Below, one piece after another: positions 60,626 to 64,000 of a stretch of 64,000 nucleotides of DNA. The notes below the pieces were generated by a model that saw nothing but the letters and a program-made list of their open reading frames with translations, was not told the origin of the DNA and did not search any database. The position numbers were made by a program, and so were the translations under genes. Source of the DNA: Bacillaceae bacterium IKA-2 (GTDB lineage: Bacteria > Bacillota > Bacilli > Bacillales > Anaerobacillaceae); contig CP134492.1 of NCBI GenBank assembly GCA_031761875.1, positions 1,612,001 through 1,676,000 on the forward strand. The letters run 5' to 3'. Within the stretch, counting starts at the first letter, position 1; every line of letters starts with the position of its first letter.

Positions 60626-61993
60626 ATGGAATTCAAACCAAGAAAAAGTACGCGACCTAATTTAAGAAGATCAACTTCAAAAAAAATTATCCCCGCGGTG
60701 ATGTCAATGACATTATTAGCATCAAGTCTTTTAGCTGGTGGATTATCAACATCTGCCCAAGAGGGTGGCTATGATAAAACAAAATTGGGTCATACTATTG
60801 AATCCTCAATAAATCACGGAGATACAGTTTCTACACTCGCTAAGAGTTTACCAGGTTCACCAGAAAAAGGGATGACGATAAGATCAATAGCTAAAAATAA
60901 TCATACAGCAAGTGTTGATACCCCTACCGATGAAGAAGCACTAGAAGTTGAAGCTGATGCTGACGCAGAAGTAGAAGTAGAGGCTCCAATTGTTGACGAA
61001 GGAACTGATGATGACGCTGATGATGACGCTCCAATTGTTGACGAAGGAACTGATGATGAAGCACTAGATGCTGACGCTGATGTTGACGCTCCAATTGTTG
61101 ACGAAGGAACTGATCCTGACGCACTAGATGCTGACGCTGACGTTGACGCTCCAATTGTTGACGAAGGAACTGATGAAGATGCACTAGATGCTGACGCTGA
61201 CGTTGACGCTCCAATTGTTGACGAAGGAACTGATGAAGAGGCACTAGATGCTGACGCTGACGTTGACGCTCCAATTGTTGACGAAGGAACTGATGATGAC
61301 GCACTAGATACTGACGCTGATGTTGACGCTCCAATTATTGACGAAGGAACTGATGATGACGCACTAGATACTGACGCTGAAGTTGAAGAGCCAATTGTTG
61401 AGGAAGGAACTGATGAAACCTCAATAAATCACGGAGATACGGTTTCTGAAGTGGCTAAGAGTTTACCAGGTTCACCTGAAAAAGGAAAGACGATAAGTTC
61501 AATTGCTAAAAAGAATCATTCAGAAAAAGTTGAAACTCCTACTGATGAAGAAGCACTAGATGTTGAAGCTCCAATTGTTGACGAAGGAACTGATGATGAC
61601 GCAGCAGAAGTTGAGGCTGAGGATGTTTCAACTGAAAATATGGGTAATCATAAGAACTGGGTCATTAATTCATATCATACATTGATAGATTCATATAAAG
61701 ATTTAATAGATTATCACAAACATACTATTAGTAACAAATTAGATAATCAGGAAGAAGCAAGAGATGAAGACGGAACAAACGAAGAAGCAACAGATGAAGA
61801 CGGAACAGATGGAGATGCTATAAACGAAGACGCTACAAACGAAGATGCTACAGATGAAGATGCTACAAACGAAGACGGAACAAAGGGAGAAATGAAAGAT
61901 CATAAAAAACATCTTTCCGTTTTAGATAATTTAGTAGAATATTATAATCAGCTTCAAGCTGCATATAGTAGTTTTCTATCTAATTTAAAATAA
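60626..61993 (+). CDS. secreted acidic repeat protein
   Basis: 455 residues. Signal peptide: basic start (RKSTRPNLRRSTSKK), hydrophobic core, end near TSAQE. Two copies of a motif of about 40 residues (INHGDTVSTLAKSLPGSPEK at about 57-76; second copy near 271) flank seven near-identical 20-residue units built on GTDDDALDADADVDAPIVDE (60-bp DNA repeat, 61021-61390). Then more acidic repeats (DEDGTNEEATDEDGTDGD) and helical ends (NSYHTLIDSYKDLIDYHKHT). The highly acidic Asp-rich array suggests calcium or surface binding. No family is known to me. Confidence 0.8.
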   Translation: MEFKPRKSTRPNLRRSTSKKIIPAVMSMTLLASSLLAGGLSTSAQEGGYDKTKLGHTIESSINHGDTVSTLAKSLPGSPEKGMTIRSIAKNNHTASVDTPTDEEALEVEADADAEVEVEAPIVDEGTDDDADDDAPIVDEGTDDEALDADADVDAPIVDEGTDPDALDADADVDAPIVDEGTDEDALDADADVDAPIVDEGTDEEALDADADVDAPIVDEGTDDDALDTDADVDAPIIDEGTDDDALDTDAEVEEPIVEEGTDETSINHGDTVSEVAKSLPGSPEKGKTISSIAKKNHSEKVETPTDEEALDVEAPIVDEGTDDDAAEVEAEDVSTENMGNHKNWVINSYHTLIDSYKDLIDYHKHTISNKLDNQEEARDEDGTNEEATDEDGTDGDAINEDATNEDATDEDATNEDGTKGEMKDHKKHLSVLDNLVEYYNQLQAAYSSFLSNLK

Positions 61994-62004
61994 TTATCAT
62001 ACTG

Positions 62005-62035
62005 AGGAACCCTGTTTTAAGGGTTCCTTTTTTTT
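62005..62035 (+). terminator. terminator of the acidic repeat protein gene
   Basis: AGGAACCC and GGGTTCCT with loop TGTTTTAA, then a T tract. Confidence 0.75.
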
Positions 62036-62063
62036 AGGGGTAAGAAAACATAAAATGATACGA

Positions 62064-62334
62064 GGGGACGGTTCTCTTGTTTCATAATATCATTTTGTAA
62101 TTTTAAGGAAGTCCTATGGGTGAAATATTGCTGTAGGATTTTTTTATTTTCTCTAACTTGTTCATTCTAATATCCCGAAAATCTTTATTATCGAGAACGG
62201 TACTTGTCAAGATAGTTGCCGCTTTTTACTTTTTAATAGGATAGTTGATTTGTAGTGCAGGGGTTAGGAGTCCCTCTATAAATTAAACTATTATCTGATG
62301 TTAGGGGAAACGTGAGAACCGTCCCCGCATTTCA
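62064..62334 (+). repeat. MITE-like element, GGGGACGGTTCTC family, copy 2
   Basis: 271 bp, closely similar to copies 1 and 3 along its whole length. It lies between the terminator of the acidic repeat protein gene and an IS110-like remnant. Confidence 0.75.
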
Positions 62335-62343
62335 CCGATATAT

Positions 62344-62490
62344 TCAAACTAATCTCAATGACGCATCGCTATTGGGATTAGCTGCATCGATCGCCACCAT
62401 TAATAGATTCTCAGACCCCGTTTCTCTTATAAATTGTGCCCACCGACTTCCGTTTTTTCCTTGAATATGGTTCAATAAATTATAAGCCAT
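62344..62490 (-). pseudogene. 5' remnant of an IS110-type transposase
   Basis: AAAAGGAGATGAAAACA precedes an ATG. The 48 codons encode MAYNLLNHIQGKNGSRWAQF and ENLLMVAIDAA, the latter like the first catalytic block of IS110 transposases ('vaiDvaK'). The frame ends 10 bases before a MITE-like element. It differs from the element at 1570-3366. Confidence 0.45.
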
Positions 62491-62614
62491 TGTTTTCATC
62501 TCCTTTTGTAAGGGTTGTATTTAGAAGTACTGTGGTAGGTCCTTCTATTTTACAATGAAAGCGATGGTCTTTTTAATTAACTTGAACTATTTTCTATACT
62601 AGGCACTTTTTACT

Positions 62615-62851
62615 AGAAATACAACGGAAATTTCTGAACTGTGTCACCAGAGTCAGGGACCGATTTTCATCACAAAGAATGGTTATGGAGATTTGGTTGT
62701 CATGAGTATGGAAACTTATGAGAAGTCTTTAGCGAAGTTAGAGTTATACCAAAAGTTAGCTGAAGCAGAAGCGCAAATTAAAAATGGGGAAGAACTTTTA
62801 GATGGAGAAGAGGTCTTTAATGATCTAAAGAAAAAATATCGAAGAAAATAA
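62615..62851 (+). pseudogene. 5'-truncated Phd/YefM-type antitoxin
   Basis: An open frame without a start encodes GPIFITKNGYGDLVVMSMET and YEKSLAKLELYQKLAEAEAQ, the C-terminal two-thirds of a Phd/YefM antitoxin ('pvfiTKnGrgdlVvms...ye'). The usual N-terminal 'pvsdlrn' part is missing. No toxin gene follows; the next gene is of another type. Confidence 0.65.
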
Positions 62852-62873
62852 AATGTTGGAGGTGCAGACCAAA

Positions 62874-63605
62874 TTGAAATCATATATTGTTAAAATTAAA
62901 CTAGAAAAATCTGATCCAGTAATATGGAGAAGAGTTGTTATGCCAGCAGGAGCTACATTTAACCGGCTTCATGATATCATCCAAACTGTGACCAATTTTC
63001 AGAGCGGTTATCCTCATGGAGCATATCATCTATTTGAATTTGATTTGACCAAAGAAGACAAGAGTGTCACCAATGATGAAGAATCTTATTTGGAGCATCA
63101 GCACTATAAGAAAAACAAAAAAATGTACGAAGAGCGCTTAAAGAGAATGCCACCTGAAATGCTTGAGTTTGAGAAGCCATATCAGGAAAGGCTGAAAAGA
63201 GAGGTGCGTAAGCCCACCACGCTTAAAGTGGATGAGTATCTTGAGAAGTACAGAGATATAAAATATGCTTATGACTTTGGTGACGATTGGCATTTCATTG
63301 TGAAGCTTGAGCAAATTGTTCATGATTATTATTTTGGTTATCCAACCCTGTTAGACGGAGCGGAGACAGCACCACCTGAAGATGTAGGTGGGATACATAG
63401 TTTTTATGAATTTCTGGAAGCCTATCGTGATGAAAAGCATCCTGAACATGAAGATATGAAGACATGGGCTGAATCACTTTATTTCAGAGAGTATGACCCG
63501 GATTGGATTAACGACAGACTGAAGGGTATTAACTATAAGAAAACCGAGTGGGATAAAATTAATCACGATCAATACCAGATTATTGAAGATAAGTATCGGA
63601 AGTGA
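62874..63605 (+). CDS. plasmid pRiA4b ORF-3-like protein
   Basis: 243 residues from a TTG with TTGGAGGTG upstream (an ATG at 62853 has no ribosome site). The pRiA4b ORF-3 (PF07929) signatures are present: LEKSDPVIWRRVVMP, FNRLHDIIQTVTNF, FGDDWHFIVKLEQI and PPEDVGGIHSFYEFL. A helical insert (about 70-110) is longer than usual. Function of the family is unknown; it often accompanies mobile DNA. Confidence 0.85.
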   Translation: MKSYIVKIKLEKSDPVIWRRVVMPAGATFNRLHDIIQTVTNFQSGYPHGAYHLFEFDLTKEDKSVTNDEESYLEHQHYKKNKKMYEERLKRMPPEMLEFEKPYQERLKREVRKPTTLKVDEYLEKYRDIKYAYDFGDDWHFIVKLEQIVHDYYFGYPTLLDGAETAPPEDVGGIHSFYEFLEAYRDEKHPEHEDMKTWAESLYFREYDPDWINDRLKGINYKKTEWDKINHDQYQIIEDKYRK

Positions 63606-63643
63606 TTCCGCGTCCCACGTGAGTGCCCGGTTAAGAGAACAGA

Positions 63644-63914
63644 GGGGACGGTTCTCTTGTTTCATAATATCACTTTGTAATTTTAAGGAAGTCCTATGGG
63701 TGAAATATTGCTGTAGGATTTTTTTATTTTCTCTAACTTGTTCATTCTAATATCCCGAAATTCTTTATTTTCGAGAACGGTACTTGTCAAGATACTTGCC
63801 GATTTTTCCTTTTTAATAGGATAATTGATTTGTTGTGCAGGGGTTAGGAGTCCATCTATAAATTAAACTATTATCTGATGAAACTCGAAAACGTGAGAAC
63901 CGTCCCCGCGTTTC
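63644..63914 (+). repeat. MITE-like element, GGGGACGGTTCTC family, copy 3
   Basis: 271 bp, same ends and layout, directly after the pRiA4b-like gene. The remaining bases to 64000 hold no recognisable gene. Confidence 0.75.
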
Positions 63915-64000
63915 CACCGCGCTCTCTCTGAGCAAATCCCTGACTATGATAGTTTTTTTATAATTCCAAAAAAAGTAGTGTTGAATATATCTTATCTTAG

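Noticed and set aside
60924-61334. Long minus-strand frame rich in Gln, His and Arg
   Set aside because: It is the antisense shadow of the 60-bp acidic repeat; no ribosome site and no composition of a real protein.
61021-61390. Regular 60-bp repeats as a possible CRISPR array
   Set aside because: The units are contiguous, in frame with a signal-peptide protein, and have no unique spacers.
62615-63605. Toxin-antitoxin pair made of the Phd-like remnant and the pRiA4b-like gene
   Set aside because: The antitoxin lacks its start and DNA-binding end, and the pRiA4b ORF-3 family is not a known toxin partner.

Overview
The window is AT-rich DNA from a Gram-positive, Bacillaceae-type bacterium; I cannot name the genus. 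The basis is strong AGGAGG-type ribosome sites, frequent TTG/GTG starts, lipobox lipoproteins, a yybP-ykoY manganese riboswitch, and families typical of that group (CBO0543, YitT, YrzF-like kinase, DUF3953, DUF1538/P-II). No rRNA, tRNA or CRISPR array was seen.

Layout. 0-1.4 kb: membrane proteins. 1.6-3.4 kb: an IS110-type element with a nonsense mutation. 3.4-6.1 kb: a complete group II intron. 6.1-11.6 kb: a row of small lipoprotein and membrane-protein genes, each followed by an imperfect palindrome of about 75 bp, ending in an ECF sigma/anti-sigma pair. 11.8-20.3 kb: a second group II intron whose reverse-transcriptase gene is split by an IS21 element, itself split by a RIT (recombinases-in-trio) element. 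20.3-26.6 kb: a minus-strand ECF sigma/membrane protein/ABC exporter operon and a broken DDE transposon, bounded by inverted repeats of about 48 bp. 26.7-35.7 kb: more one-gene units with the same palindromes, including duplicated units. 36-41.9 kb: YitT, a short tyrosine recombinase, a DUF1538/P-II operon and an S9 peptidase. 42-53 kb: an amine oxidase, CBO0543 proteins, an acetyltransferase, VKOR, an ArsR/thioredoxin locus, thioredoxin/CcdA, an orphan riboswitch and a kinase, interspersed with short REP-like palindromes. 53.2-59.0 kb: a second IS21::RIT copy, inverted. 59-64 kb: an acidic repeat protein with a decayed copy, a Met-rich repeat lipoprotein, a pRiA4b-like protein, and three copies of a 271-274 bp MITE-like element.

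Main points. (1) The palindrome-separated small genes look like a mobile gene-cassette array: whole-unit paralogues, 5'-truncated units, and a group II intron sitting inside one palindrome. The repeat folds as one long imperfect hairpin with a conserved mismatch, like integron attC sites, but no integron integrase is visible. (2) The two IS21::RIT copies encode identical proteins, but the RIT is in opposite orientation relative to istA. The junctions show an 8-bp core (AGAAGGGT) flanked by 9-bp inverted arms, a candidate crossover site. (3) A REP-bounded element of about 190 bp carries what reads as a fragment of a ribose-binding protein gene, in several copies.
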